Shown here piece by piece: positions 35,658-43,461 of a stretch of DNA of 64,000 nt (positions are counted from its first letter, which is position 1; each line of letters begins with the position of its first letter). The DNA comes from Bacteroidota bacterium (GTDB taxonomy: Bacteria; Bacteroidota; Bacteroidia; Sphingobacteriales; Sphingobacteriaceae): the NCBI GenBank assembly GCA_023450085.1, contig JAEXHI010000011.1, positions 24,809-88,808 of the forward strand, given 5' to 3'. The position numbers and the translations under genes are program-made. The notes below the pieces were generated by a model. That model worked only from the letters and a program-made list of their open reading frames with translations, was not told where the DNA came from and did no database searches.

Positions 35658-35816
35658 TTACATGCCGAATACGGCAAAAGCAACGGTGCCCAACAGCATC
35701 AAGATCATCACTATGCGATCAGCTTTTACTCTTTCTTTGTAGGTAGAGGGTTTAACCGTTCTTTTCTCTTTAGCTTTATAAAACGCGGCATTTGCCGAAT
35801 GTATGTTTGCTATCAT
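35658..35816 (-). CDS. Small membrane protein, 52 residues
   Basis: An ATG at 35816 opens a 52-codon frame ending TAA at 35658. It is preceded at seven bases by a perfect Shine-Dalgarno AGGAGG (35824-35829, minus), rare in this window and strong support for translation. The protein has a basic soluble part (about 1-34, YKAKEKRTVKPSTYKERVK) and a single C-terminal hydrophobic helix (IVMILMLLGTVAFAVF). It is therefore likely to sit in the inner membrane with its basic part in the cytoplasm. I do not recognise a family. No neighbour on the same strand within 500 bases suggests an operon. Confidence 0.65.
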   Translation of the reverse strand: MIANIHSANAAFYKAKEKRTVKPSTYKERVKADRIVMILMLLGTVAFAVFGM

Positions 35817-36334
35817 GACTACTCCTCCTTATGATAATTTCATAAACAAAGACTAGGCCAGTTTGTGTGGAAATGTGAATAACTATCGTTTTTTATTTGT
35901 CAGATTTTTTTGTTTTAAAGCGATGTGTAAGCCGCAGATAGAAAGAGAGTTCTGTTGCAGTTTGTATTGATGGTTGTAAGAATAGCATTTAAAACCAGCT
36001 AAGTCTGTTTTTGGTTCGTCGGCTTATTCTGTTCTGCCATTTACTTCTTTATTTGTGGTTCAAAAATAAGATAGAAATGAGCTGAGGTTATTGTCGTTGC
36101 AATTGTAGAAGAATGTCTACGGATGGTGAAATTTATTAGTTATCTATTTGGTTTAGATAGGGTTCTTGAAATGTATTCTGTTCTAGGGACCTTAACTGTA
36201 GCAATGAGTAGACAAAACATTGAAAATGCCTACAGAATCTATGGCAATGATATATACGAAATGATATCCTGTATTGAATGCAAAAGCTCTTATCTTTTTG
36301 AAGACAAGAGCTTTGTAAGAATGATTTTTAAAAA
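35817..36334. other. Intergenic region holding a thrC remnant
   Basis: Besides the thrC-like fragment at 35981-36050 it shows no supported gene. A 94-codon plus-strand frame (36123-36407) overlaps the META gene on the other strand and is not accepted. Confidence 0.5.
35981..36050 (-). pseudogene. Decayed copy of the thrC 3' end
   Basis: About 68 bases align without gaps to the last codons of thrC (37524-37591) at roughly 85 percent identity by eye. Translated on the minus strand it reads NGRTE-stop-ADEPKTDLAGFKCY against NGRLKQADELKTDFAGFKSY in ThrC, so the Gln codon has become a stop and several residues have drifted. No further thrC similarity was seen on either side. The fragment and the true thrC end are direct repeats enclosing the META lipoprotein gene. 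Confidence 0.65.
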
Positions 36335-37132
36335 TTATTTTTTGTGGAAGCGCATCACTACAATGTCTCCCATAATCAAGTGTAGGGTGTTGTCCTTAAT
36401 GTCGTAGTTGGTGATTGATGCTAAGGTTTTAAAATAGGTAGATTCACCACTTCCTTTGCAGGCCATTTTTGTAGAAGCAACAGGACCAAAATTAAGATTG
36501 CCGCCATTGATTTTGATAGATGTGTTGTAGGTATTGCAACTGCTATTGCCATTTGCTTTTTTGTTTGCCGTATCAAAAGTAATGGTTGGTTTCTTGTTTG
36601 GATAAAGTCCGTCAAAGGTGATACGAGGTCCAGAAATATAATCTAGCTCCCAAGTTCCATTTAAAGCTTTTTCTTTAGACGAAGCCGTTTCTTTTACTTC
36701 CTTGAATTTTGCTAAGGGAGCCATACGTGCTTTATTGAGAGATAAAATGCCATCTTTTAAGGTATAGTTATCTGCGGCAGTAAATACAGCTCCTAAGCCT
36801 TGTTCTACACTCATATCAGGGCAAGCCATCATGGTAGACATCCCTTGTGAAAATTTGATGCGGTTGTTAGCTGACAATGTAAAACTTCCCCCTATACCAT
36901 TACATCCTCCACTTGCGCTATAACGTTTTTCATTTTCATCCAGTTGTAAGAATGGTTCTTTGCCATTCACTTTATCGGCAACAGGTTTTCCATTTAATTC
37001 GATCAGTTTCCATCTCTTTCCTGTAATCACTTCTGAGGAAGTGGTCTCTGTTTTACCTTCTTTTTGGAATATTCCACAGCTACTCAAACTCATGGTGATA
37101 GCGAGAGCGCTCATTACGATTGCATTTTTCAT
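36335..37132 (-). CDS. Lipoprotein with two META (HslJ-like) domains
   Basis: 265 residues from the ATG at 37132 (another ATG at 37141 is possible). Lipobox LSSC, lipid Cys at 19. Two tandem META domains follow: the first at about 35-150 (KRWKLIELNGKPV, SASGGCNGIGGSF, STMMACPDMSVEQ), the second at about 155-265 (NGTWELDYISG, GNSSCNTYNTS, STKMACKGSGE). HslJ-type META proteins are linked to heat-shock and novobiocin resistance in E. coli; the function in Bacteroidota is unclear. The gene lies between thrC and a decayed copy of the thrC 3' end, which suggests that this segment was inserted or duplicated. Confidence 0.85.
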   Translation of the reverse strand: MKNAIVMSALAITMSLSSCGIFQKEGKTETTSSEVITGKRWKLIELNGKPVADKVNGKEPFLQLDENEKRYSASGGCNGIGGSFTLSANNRIKFSQGMSTMMACPDMSVEQGLGAVFTAADNYTLKDGILSLNKARMAPLAKFKEVKETASSKEKALNGTWELDYISGPRITFDGLYPNKKPTITFDTANKKANGNSSCNTYNTSIKINGGNLNFGPVASTKMACKGSGESTYFKTLASITNYDIKDNTLHLIMGDIVVMRFHKK

Positions 37133-37478
37133 GTTAAGCATTTGTTTTAAAAAATATATTAATTACTTCCACAGTACCTGATGTATATGGTGTCCTGTGG
37201 ATTCTGTGGCCTAAGTTCAAAAAAGATGCCAAAGGGCGGCTTCCTCGCTATTTGTGTATTTTCTTCGAGGTTTTTCTTAGCTTTTTAACTGTTAGTCGGA
37301 GTTTGTTGAAGAGTTAAGGCTACTGAGGTTAATATGTGTCTATGTGGTTCATTAAATAATGGAAAATCTAAACACATAGACACATAGAAGGCCCGAACTC
37401 AAGTTTGATGATTATCTTACGGGAGTTGGATAATTCGTTGCAGGATGGTACTGTTGAATTTTTGGAGAGAAAGTATAA
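37133..37478. other. Intergenic region between the META gene and thrC
   Basis: Contains the inverted repeat at 37333-37386 and a 24-base string (GATGCCAAAGGGCGGC... at 37225) that recurs at 62777. No gene seen. Confidence 0.45.
37333..37386. repeat. 14-bp inverted repeat (TATGTGTCTATGTG)
   Basis: Arms 37333-37346 and 37373-37386 are perfect inverted copies around 26 bases. Confidence 0.7.
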
Positions 37479-37499
37479 AGGCGGAATCTATTTCCGCCT
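37479..37499 (-). terminator. Terminator of the thr operon
   Basis: AGGCGGAA (37479-37486) and TTCCGCCT (37492-37499), five-base loop, eleven bases after the thrC stop in the minus direction. Confidence 0.7.
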
Positions 37500-37509
37500 G
37501 TAATTTGTT

Positions 37510-38814
37510 TTAATGGCTAAGTAAATAGCTTTTAAAACCAGCAAAGTCTGTTTTCAGTTCGTCGGCTTGTTTTAATCTGCCATTTAATTCTTCTACTGAA
37601 CTAGGGATTTCGATTTTAGCAGCTAACAATGGTGGAAAAATATCTGGGAATTTACAAGCATGTGCGGTAGATAAAAATACTGCTGCAGATTCATTATCAG
37701 TTTGTTGTCTGAATTTCTCTACAGCTAAGTAGGCAATTGCTGTGTGCGGACAAGCGATATAATCGTATTTTTCGGCAATGGCTTTAATGCCTGCTAAAGT
37801 TTCTTCGTCCGTAAAACGATAAGCACTTACCACTTCTTTTAAAGCGGCAGTATCTTGCTTAAATAAATCCATAATGCGTACCCAATTGCTTGGTGCACCC
37901 ACGTCCATCGCATTGGCATAAGTTTGTACCGATGGTTTGGTTTCATAAACACCCGTTTCCAAGAAACGAGGAACGGTGTCATTTACATTAGTAGCCGCAA
38001 TAAATTGTTTTACAGGCAAACCCATTTTATAGGCGAGTAGCCCTGCACCAATGTTGCCAAAGTTCCCGCTAGGTACAGAAAATACTACTTCCTTAAAATC
38101 TTTTCTTTTCAGTTGTGCATAAGCATTGAAATAATAAAAAGTTTGAGGAATAAGACGGGAGATATTAATGGAATTGGCCGATGTTAAACGGAACTTTTGG
38201 TTGAGTTCTTCGTCGGCAAAAGCTTGCTTAACCAAAGCTTGGCAGTCATCAAAAGTGCCATCAACTTCAATGGCTCTAATGTTTTGTCCAAGGGTGGTTA
38301 ATTGTTGCTCTTGTATAGGGCTTACTTTCCCTTTTGGATAAAGAATGGTTACCCTGGTGTTTGGAACGCCTAGGAAGCCTAATGCCACGGCACCACCAGT
38401 ATCGCCTGATGTTGCCACCAAAACATCTAGTAATTGTTCACCATCTTTAAGATAGTAACCCATTACTCGGCTCATAAAACGAGCTCCAAAATCTTTAAAT
38501 GCTAACGAAGGGCCATGGAAAAGTTCTAACACAAAAGTGTTGTCGTCCAAAGGAACTGCTGGAGCTTCAAAATTAGCTGCTTCTTCTACCAATGCTTTTA
38601 AATCATCGGCAGGAATTTCGTCTTTTAGTAAAGCTGAGGCTACTTCATAAGCAATTTCGGTAAGGGAGTATTTTTCGATGTTGTCGATGAAAGAAGCAGG
38701 TAGTTGAGGAATTACCTCAGGCATGTATAGTCCTTTGTCTAAAGGCATGCTGTTAAAAACAGCCTCTTTAAAAGAAACGCGTAAGTCTTTATTGTTGGTT
38801 GAATAGAATTTCAT
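37510..38814 (-). CDS. thrC: Threonine synthase
   Basis: 434 residues, the usual length of the bacterial long-form enzyme. It converts O-phosphohomoserine to threonine and phosphate with pyridoxal phosphate. The PLP Lys is Lys107 in SLAFKDFGARF; the phosphate-binding loop is VATSGDTGGAVALGF; and SVPSGNFGNIGAG completes the fold-type II pattern. The N-terminal STNNKDLRVSFKEAV and GLYMPE match the threonine-synthase N-terminal domain. It is the last gene of thrA-thrB-thrC on the minus strand, 142 bases after thrB, and ends at a hairpin terminator. Its last codons have a decayed copy 1.5 kb downstream. Confidence 0.97.
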   Translation of the reverse strand: MKFYSTNNKDLRVSFKEAVFNSMPLDKGLYMPEVIPQLPASFIDNIEKYSLTEIAYEVASALLKDEIPADDLKALVEEAANFEAPAVPLDDNTFVLELFHGPSLAFKDFGARFMSRVMGYYLKDGEQLLDVLVATSGDTGGAVALGFLGVPNTRVTILYPKGKVSPIQEQQLTTLGQNIRAIEVDGTFDDCQALVKQAFADEELNQKFRLTSANSINISRLIPQTFYYFNAYAQLKRKDFKEVVFSVPSGNFGNIGAGLLAYKMGLPVKQFIAATNVNDTVPRFLETGVYETKPSVQTYANAMDVGAPSNWVRIMDLFKQDTAALKEVVSAYRFTDEETLAGIKAIAEKYDYIACPHTAIAYLAVEKFRQQTDNESAAVFLSTAHACKFPDIFPPLLAAKIEIPSSVEELNGRLKQADELKTDFAGFKSYLLSH

Positions 38815-38956
38815 TTTTTAAGTATTAGGTTTTACGTGATAAGTTATACGTTTTGCATTTTGACTATTTAATATGTACAACTTAAAAAGTATCACTTATT
38901 AGGTCTTAAAGAGGGATTGAATGTTGGTTTAAAATCGTAATTCGTCAATCTAAAAT

Positions 38957-39931
38957 CTAAAGTGTTCGCGGTCCTTCAGTATTTACTTCAGATACGTAAG
39001 CTTGGCTTTGAATATTGATTTGATGTAGGTGCATTTGTTGTGCTTTGGTAATCAGTTTAGCGCTTTCCTCATCTTTGGTTAACGCAAACACCGATGGGCC
39101 AGAGCCTGAAATGCCAAAACCTACAGCGCCATTTTCCATGGCTAACTTGCGCAGCACTTCAAAATCGGGGATTAAGATAGAACGTGTAGGCTCAACCAAA
39201 ACATCTTTCATGCTGCGGCCTACCAAATCCAAATCGTTTAAAAATAAGCCGCTCACTAAACCTGCCACATTTCCCCATTGGGTAACGGCATCTTTGAGCT
39301 GTACTTTGGCACGAATCATTTGGCGAGCATCCTTTGTCGGTACATCTACTTCTGGATAAACAATTGCGGCGTACATACCTTGCGGTACTGGTAGGGAAAT
39401 TACATCCAAAGGTTCGTAGCTTCGTACCAATACAAAACCACCCATAATCGCTGGAGCAACATTGTCGGCATGTCCGTAACCACAGGCAATTTCTTCACCT
39501 TTCATGGCAAATGGTACTAGCTCTTTTGCGGTGAGTAGATTGCCCATCAGTTGGTTGATGGCATAAAGCCCTGCTACAGTACTGGCCGAGCTTGAGCCCA
39601 AGCCACTACCAATAGGCATTTTTTTGTGAAGTTCTATTTCTACCCCAATATCTTCTCTGCCGATATGGGCCAAATAATGCTTTACAGAAGCACTTACGGT
39701 ATTTTTATCACTGTTTAGTGGAAGCTTCCCATCATCGCCAGTAATTTTTAGTAAGCGAACGCCAGGTTCTTCCACTAAGCGCATCACCACTTCGTCGCCA
39801 GGAGCATTTACGGCAAAGCCCAGCACGTCGAAACCGCATACTACGTTCGCTACGGTTGCAGGAGCAAAAACTTTGATTTCTGTTCCAAGTGTCGCTGCGG
39901 GTGGATTATCTATTTTAAGGTCTTTTATCAT
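38957..39931 (-). CDS. thrB: Homoserine kinase (GHMP family)
   Basis: 324 residues, phosphorylating homoserine to O-phosphohomoserine with ATP. GHMP-kinase motifs: an N-terminal VKVFAPATVANVV-like strand (here IKVFAPATVANVV), the phosphate loop KKMPIGSGLGSSSAS, and the C-terminal GFGISGSGPSVFALT. It sits between thrA (85-base gap containing a small repeat) and thrC, so all three threonine-pathway steps after aspartate are in one unit. Confidence 0.96.
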   Translation of the reverse strand: MIKDLKIDNPPAATLGTEIKVFAPATVANVVCGFDVLGFAVNAPGDEVVMRLVEEPGVRLLKITGDDGKLPLNSDKNTVSASVKHYLAHIGREDIGVEIELHKKMPIGSGLGSSSASTVAGLYAINQLMGNLLTAKELVPFAMKGEEIACGYGHADNVAPAIMGGFVLVRSYEPLDVISLPVPQGMYAAIVYPEVDVPTKDARQMIRAKVQLKDAVTQWGNVAGLVSGLFLNDLDLVGRSMKDVLVEPTRSILIPDFEVLRKLAMENGAVGFGISGSGPSVFALTKDEESAKLITKAQQMHLHQINIQSQAYVSEVNTEGPRTL

Positions 39932-39948
39932 TTTTATTTTATCATTTT

Positions 39949-40005
39949 GTCATTCCGACAGTAGCAGGAGTCTATAAAGAGATTCTTCGCTGAGCTCAGA
40001 ATGAC
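39949..40005. repeat. GTCATT...AATGAC repeat between thrB and thrA
   Basis: Ends GTCATT (39949-39954) and AATGAC (40000-40005) are inverted; inside is GAGTCTATAAAGAGATTC. It is a shortened member of the GTCATTC-bordered repeats seen elsewhere and lies within the operon, where it may form a hairpin in the message. Confidence 0.5.
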
Positions 40006-40016
40006 AAAGTTGTTGA

Positions 40017-42464
40017 TTACGGAGTAGCTACGTTAATAATGTCTGCAAATACGCCAGCAGCAGTAACTTCGGCACCAGCACCTGGGCCTTTTACTACCAT
40101 CGGGCGGAACTTATATCTGTCGGTCACAAAAGAAATGATATTGTCGGCACCAGATAGGGCATAAAACGGATGATCTTCTCCAACCATTTGCAAGCTGATT
40201 TCTACTTTACCATCTTCTAGTTTTCCGATATAACGAAGTACTTTTTTCTCGCTTTCTGCCGTATTTTTCAAGTTTTCGAAATAAGCAGCATTGTTCTTTA
40301 GTTCCTCATAAAATGATTCTACCGAATCTGCTTTTAAACAAGCTTCAGGCAAAATGTTGTCGATTTTAACATCCGTTGCTTCTAATGGATAACCTGCATC
40401 TCTTGCCAAAATCAACATTTTACGCATAAAATCCTTGCCGTTCAAATCGTCACGTGGGTCAGGTTCGGTATAGCCTAAATCTTGCGCTTCTTTCACGATA
40501 TCGTAAAAAGCTTTATCGCCTTTAAAGCTGTTAAAGATAAAAGAGATGGTTCCTGATAAAATGGCTTCAATTCTATCGATTCTATCACCGCTCATCATTA
40601 GGTTTTTCAGAGTGCCAATGATTGGCAGGCCAGCGCCCACGTTAGTTTCGTAGTAAAAATCTACGCCGTGTTTTTTAGCCGTGTCTTTGAAAAGTTTGTA
40701 TTGGGCAAATTCGGCAGAGTTACCTTTTTTGTTGCAGGCTACAATAGATACGCTGCTTTCGAAGACTTGTTTGTAATAAGGAATTGGAGCCTCACTTGCT
40801 GTGTTGTCTACAAAAACGCTGTTCGCTAAGTTTAACGATTGCATTTTAGTTACAAATTCTGAAAGATTAGCTTGTTCACCTTTTTCTTCCAAGGTAGCTT
40901 CCCAATGGTTAAGGTCAATGCCGTTAGCATCAAACACCATTTTTCTGGTGTTAGCAATGCCTACCACTTTTACTTGTAGGTCGTTTTTCTCCGCTAGGAA
41001 TTGACTTTGTGCCTTGATTTGATTGAATAAGGTTTTTCCAATATTTCCTGTTCCTAAACAGTACACATTTAAAGTGCGTTTTAAATCTGTGTAAAAAGCA
41101 TCGTGTACTGCATTTAGGGACTTGGCTAAATCATCTTTATTGATGATTACTGAAATGTTATATTCCGAAGAGCCTTGTGCAATGGCTCTCACATTAATAC
41201 CGTTACGGCCCAATGCATGGAATAATCTACCACTCATCCCTGGAGTGCGTTTCATGTTCTCGCCAACAATAGCCAATACCGCTAAATCACCTTCTACTTC
41301 TGGATAAGCCAGTTTTCCAGCAGCTAGTTCTAGTTCAAATTCTTTGTTGATGATGGTCACAGCTTTGGCGGCATCATGAGGATTAACTGCAAAAGTAATG
41401 CTATGCTCTGAAGAAGACTGGGTAATTAGAATGACGTTGATTTGCTCCCTTGAAAGTAAAGAAAACAAACGTCCACTGAAACCAGCTTTTCCTACCATGC
41501 CGCTACCGCTCAAATTAATGATGCTGATGTGGTTGATAGAAGAGATGCCTTTGATGGGTAAATCAGAAGGTTTGATGTTACTGCGGATGAAAGTGCCAGG
41601 GAACTCGGGTTCGAAGGTATTTTTGATGACTAAAGGTATTTTTTTCGCAAATGCAGGTACCATGGTTGGTGGGTAAATTACCTTTGCACCAAAATAGCTC
41701 AATTCCATGGCTTCGATATAGCTCAATTCATCTAATGAAAAAGCTTTCTTAACAATGCGAGGGTCGGCAGTCATCATGCCATTCACATCAGTCCATATTT
41801 CAATTTCGGCTACATTTAAAGCTGCGCCCCAAATAGCTGCGGTGTAATCAGAACCGCCACGGCCTAGGGTAGTTGTTTTGCCATCTTTGGTACTGGCTAT
41901 AAACCCAGTTACAAATAACACCTTGTCATTGTGCTGCTCATAAAACTCATTGATAAGGGCATCAGTTAAGGCGAAATCTACTCTTGCATTGCCAAAGTTG
42001 TTGTCGGTTTTAATCAGCTGAGAACCGTCCACAAATAAAGAGTTATCGAAATACTGGGTGGCAATGTGGCTCACCATCATGTTCGAACATCTTTCTCCAA
42101 AGCTCACAATGAAATCTTTGGTACGTAAGCTTAGTTCTTTTAAGCTTGCAACCGCCTGAAGGGCATCTTCCAATTCGTTGAAAAGGATTTTCAATTTGGT
42201 TAGAATTGGGTTTTGTGCTGCCGCGGGAAGTAAAGCTTTAACAGCCTCGAAATGCTTTTTCTCCATTCCGTTAAGCTGTTCCTGATAGTTTTCGCCTTTT
42301 TCGGCCAGTTCTGCCATCTCAAGAAGAAGGTTGGTTACTCCACTCATGGCCGATAATACAACTACCGGATTGGCATGTTTTCTTTCTTCTTGTACTAGTC
42401 TTAGCAGCGTTTTAATGTTTTCGGTGGTACCTACGGATGTACCGCCAAATTTGAGGACTTTCAT
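40017..42464 (-). CDS. thrA: Bifunctional aspartokinase/homoserine dehydrogenase
   Basis: 815 residues, the normal length of fused ThrA. The N-terminal aspartokinase starts MKVLKFGGTSVG and includes the GRGGSDYTA motif near 200; two ACT regulatory regions lie in the middle (about 310-450, ISIINLSGSGMVG and VAIVGENM-like AILAIVGENMKR pattern); the C-terminal homoserine dehydrogenase (about 460-815) begins CLGTGNIGKTLF, an NAD(P)-binding loop, and has NKKGNSAEFAQY, YYETNVGAGLPIIGTL and GYTEPDPRDDLNGKD. It catalyses the first and third steps from aspartate to homoserine; ThrA-type enzymes are inhibited by threonine through their ACT regions. A leader peptide and attenuator precede it. Confidence 0.97.
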   Translation of the reverse strand: MKVLKFGGTSVGTTENIKTLLRLVQEERKHANPVVVLSAMSGVTNLLLEMAELAEKGENYQEQLNGMEKKHFEAVKALLPAAAQNPILTKLKILFNELEDALQAVASLKELSLRTKDFIVSFGERCSNMMVSHIATQYFDNSLFVDGSQLIKTDNNFGNARVDFALTDALINEFYEQHNDKVLFVTGFIASTKDGKTTTLGRGGSDYTAAIWGAALNVAEIEIWTDVNGMMTADPRIVKKAFSLDELSYIEAMELSYFGAKVIYPPTMVPAFAKKIPLVIKNTFEPEFPGTFIRSNIKPSDLPIKGISSINHISIINLSGSGMVGKAGFSGRLFSLLSREQINVILITQSSSEHSITFAVNPHDAAKAVTIINKEFELELAAGKLAYPEVEGDLAVLAIVGENMKRTPGMSGRLFHALGRNGINVRAIAQGSSEYNISVIINKDDLAKSLNAVHDAFYTDLKRTLNVYCLGTGNIGKTLFNQIKAQSQFLAEKNDLQVKVVGIANTRKMVFDANGIDLNHWEATLEEKGEQANLSEFVTKMQSLNLANSVFVDNTASEAPIPYYKQVFESSVSIVACNKKGNSAEFAQYKLFKDTAKKHGVDFYYETNVGAGLPIIGTLKNLMMSGDRIDRIEAILSGTISFIFNSFKGDKAFYDIVKEAQDLGYTEPDPRDDLNGKDFMRKMLILARDAGYPLEATDVKIDNILPEACLKADSVESFYEELKNNAAYFENLKNTAESEKKVLRYIGKLEDGKVEISLQMVGEDHPFYALSGADNIISFVTDRYKFRPMVVKGPGAGAEVTAAGVFADIINVATP

Positions 42465-42492
42465 TCGTTTATTTTATTAGTTTTCAGTGGTT

Positions 42493-42530
42493 AAAAAAAA
42501 AGCGCTCCCGAATTATCGGGAGCGCTTTTT
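42493..42530 (-). terminator. Attenuator terminator upstream of thrA
   Basis: On the minus strand: AAAAAGCGCTCCCG (plus 42517-42530), loop of six, CGGGAGCGCTTTTT (plus 42497-42510), then further Ts to 42493: a perfect 14-bp stem with a T run, ahead of the thrA start. It can instead pair with a stretch overlapping the leader-peptide end (plus 42567-42575 with 42515-42523, 9 bp), forming an antiterminator. Confidence 0.88.
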
Positions 42531-42561
42531 GTGTTTTATGTTTTTTCAATTTTACACATGA

Positions 42562-42630
42562 TTATTGCTCCCGATAGCTTTTGCCTCCGGTAATAATAAT
42601 GGTGGTAATAATTGAAGAGTTAAAAATCAT
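42562..42630 (-). CDS. thrL: Thr/Ile leader peptide of the thr operon, 22 residues
   Basis: An ATG at 42630 opens MIFNSSIITTIIITGGKSYREQ, ended by TAA at 42562. Residues 7-14 are IITTIIIT: 3 Thr and 6 Ile codons in total in the peptide, almost all in that run. The stop follows directly on the segment (codons 18-22) that can pair with the terminator arm, so a ribosome that finishes the peptide would mask it and allow termination, whereas one stalled at the Thr/Ile codons would leave it free for antitermination. This is the logic of enterobacterial thrL. Similarity to thrL is by design rather than by alignable sequence. It is too short for routine gene calling. Confidence 0.85.
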   Translation of the reverse strand: MIFNSSIITTIIITGGKSYREQ

Positions 42631-42780
42631 TTCTATTTGTTTGGTGTATTTTGTGTACTGCAAATAAGGATATTATTTTTTGTAAATGCAAATATTTTTA
42701 GTGAATTTTTTAATTTTTTTAATCCTGTGTTGTGAAATTGATTAAATAGTGGTGTTAATTTTGATATATTCAAAAAACAT
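42631..42780. other. Promoter region of the thr operon
   Basis: AT-rich, with a CAAATAAG string (42661-42668) and CAAA (42689-42692) that on the minus strand give a weak -7/-33 pair (TTATTTG and TTTG, 20 bases apart). No other feature. Confidence 0.35.
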
Positions 42781-43242
42781 CTAGTGTTTGACTAGTATTT
42801 TTTCAAAGCAAACACTGTTGTCTACACCTTCGTATTGTCCATAGTTTGGGATGATTTGATAGCCGTTCTTTTGATAAAGAGCAATGGCATCAGGTTGGCG
42901 TTTGCCCGTTTCGAGCACACATTTATGAAAGTTCATTTCGTACGCCCAATTTTCAAGATGCTGCAACAGAAGGCTAGCTGCACCTTTGCCACGATAAGAT
43001 GGTTGTGTGAACATCCGTTTTACTTCCATGGTATCGGCAGTATAGGCTTTTATTGCACCACAGGCAATAACCATTTCATTGTCGTAAACTAATACTACAT
43101 GGTTAATTTTGTCAATTTTGTTGTACTGGGCATAAAAGCCATGTTCTTCGCCATCTATCTGGGCTAATTCAGCATCTAATAATTTAACTAAAGCAATAAA
43201 ATCAGGTTCTGCAGAAGTGGTTCTTTTAATAGTAAAAGGCAT
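42781..43242 (-). CDS. GNAT-family N-acetyltransferase
   Basis: 153 residues from the ATG at 43242; the frame continues seven codons to a TTG at 43263 which overlaps the promoter. The GNAT core is clear: strand MVIACGAIKAY, then MEVKRMFTQPSYRGKGAASLLLQHLENWA, in which QPSYRGKGAA is the acetyl-CoA pyrophosphate loop (Q/RxxGxG/A), and the C-terminal ALYQKNGYQIIPNYG. It transfers an acetyl group from acetyl-CoA to an amine; substrate not known. Promoter box TATATTTG lies 18 bases upstream, and the 33-bp family A palindrome lies just beyond it. Confidence 0.87.
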   Translation of the reverse strand: MPFTIKRTTSAEPDFIALVKLLDAELAQIDGEEHGFYAQYNKIDKINHVVLVYDNEMVIACGAIKAYTADTMEVKRMFTQPSYRGKGAASLLLQHLENWAYEMNFHKCVLETGKRQPDAIALYQKNGYQIIPNYGQYEGVDNSVCFEKILVKH

Positions 43243-43260
43243 GGTTGAAGATTTGAGATT

Positions 43261-43268
43261 CAAATATA
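43261..43268 (-). promoter_or_regulatory. -7 box (TATATTTG) of the GNAT gene
   Basis: CAAATATA on the plus strand; full TAnnTTTG match, 18 bases before the ATG. The place for a -33 element lies inside the family A palindrome at 43281-43313. Confidence 0.55.
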
Positions 43269-43280
43269 GTTTAAAGTATT

Positions 43281-43313
43281 AAACCTCGTAGGTTTCTAAA
43301 ACCTACGAGGTTT
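43281..43313. repeat. 33-bp perfect palindrome, family A, short form
   Basis: Identical base for base to 163-195. It lies between the divergent GNAT and gcvT genes, where a terminator would not be needed, so here it is better seen as a repeat or a binding site. Confidence 0.85.
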
Positions 43314-43371
43314 GGTTGGGAGAACACAAAAAGATAAAAACATTTAGGCTAAAACTTAGCCAGTTTCTTAG

Positions 43372-43379
43372 TACTTTTG
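43372..43379 (+). promoter_or_regulatory. -7 box (TACTTTTG) of the gcvT gene
   Basis: Full TAnnTTTG match, 82 bases before the gcvT ATG. The untranslated leader has a small hairpin AATGAGC/GCTCATT (43407-43413 with 43429-43435). No glycine riboswitch was recognised. Confidence 0.5.
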
Positions 43380-43461
43380 GCCGTTAAAATAGCAACCAAA
43401 TATATTAATGAGCTTGTTTGAAAGATGGGCTCATTACAATTCAAAATAGATAAAATAACAA

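Noticed and set aside
36123..36407. 94-codon plus-strand frame
   Set aside because: It overlaps 70 bases of the well-supported META lipoprotein gene on the other strand, has no recognisable domain, and its N-terminal part reads over the gap beside the thrC remnant.
43314..43461. Possible glycine riboswitch ahead of gcvT
   Set aside because: Only one small hairpin (43407-43435) was found; no tandem aptamer pattern could be recognised.
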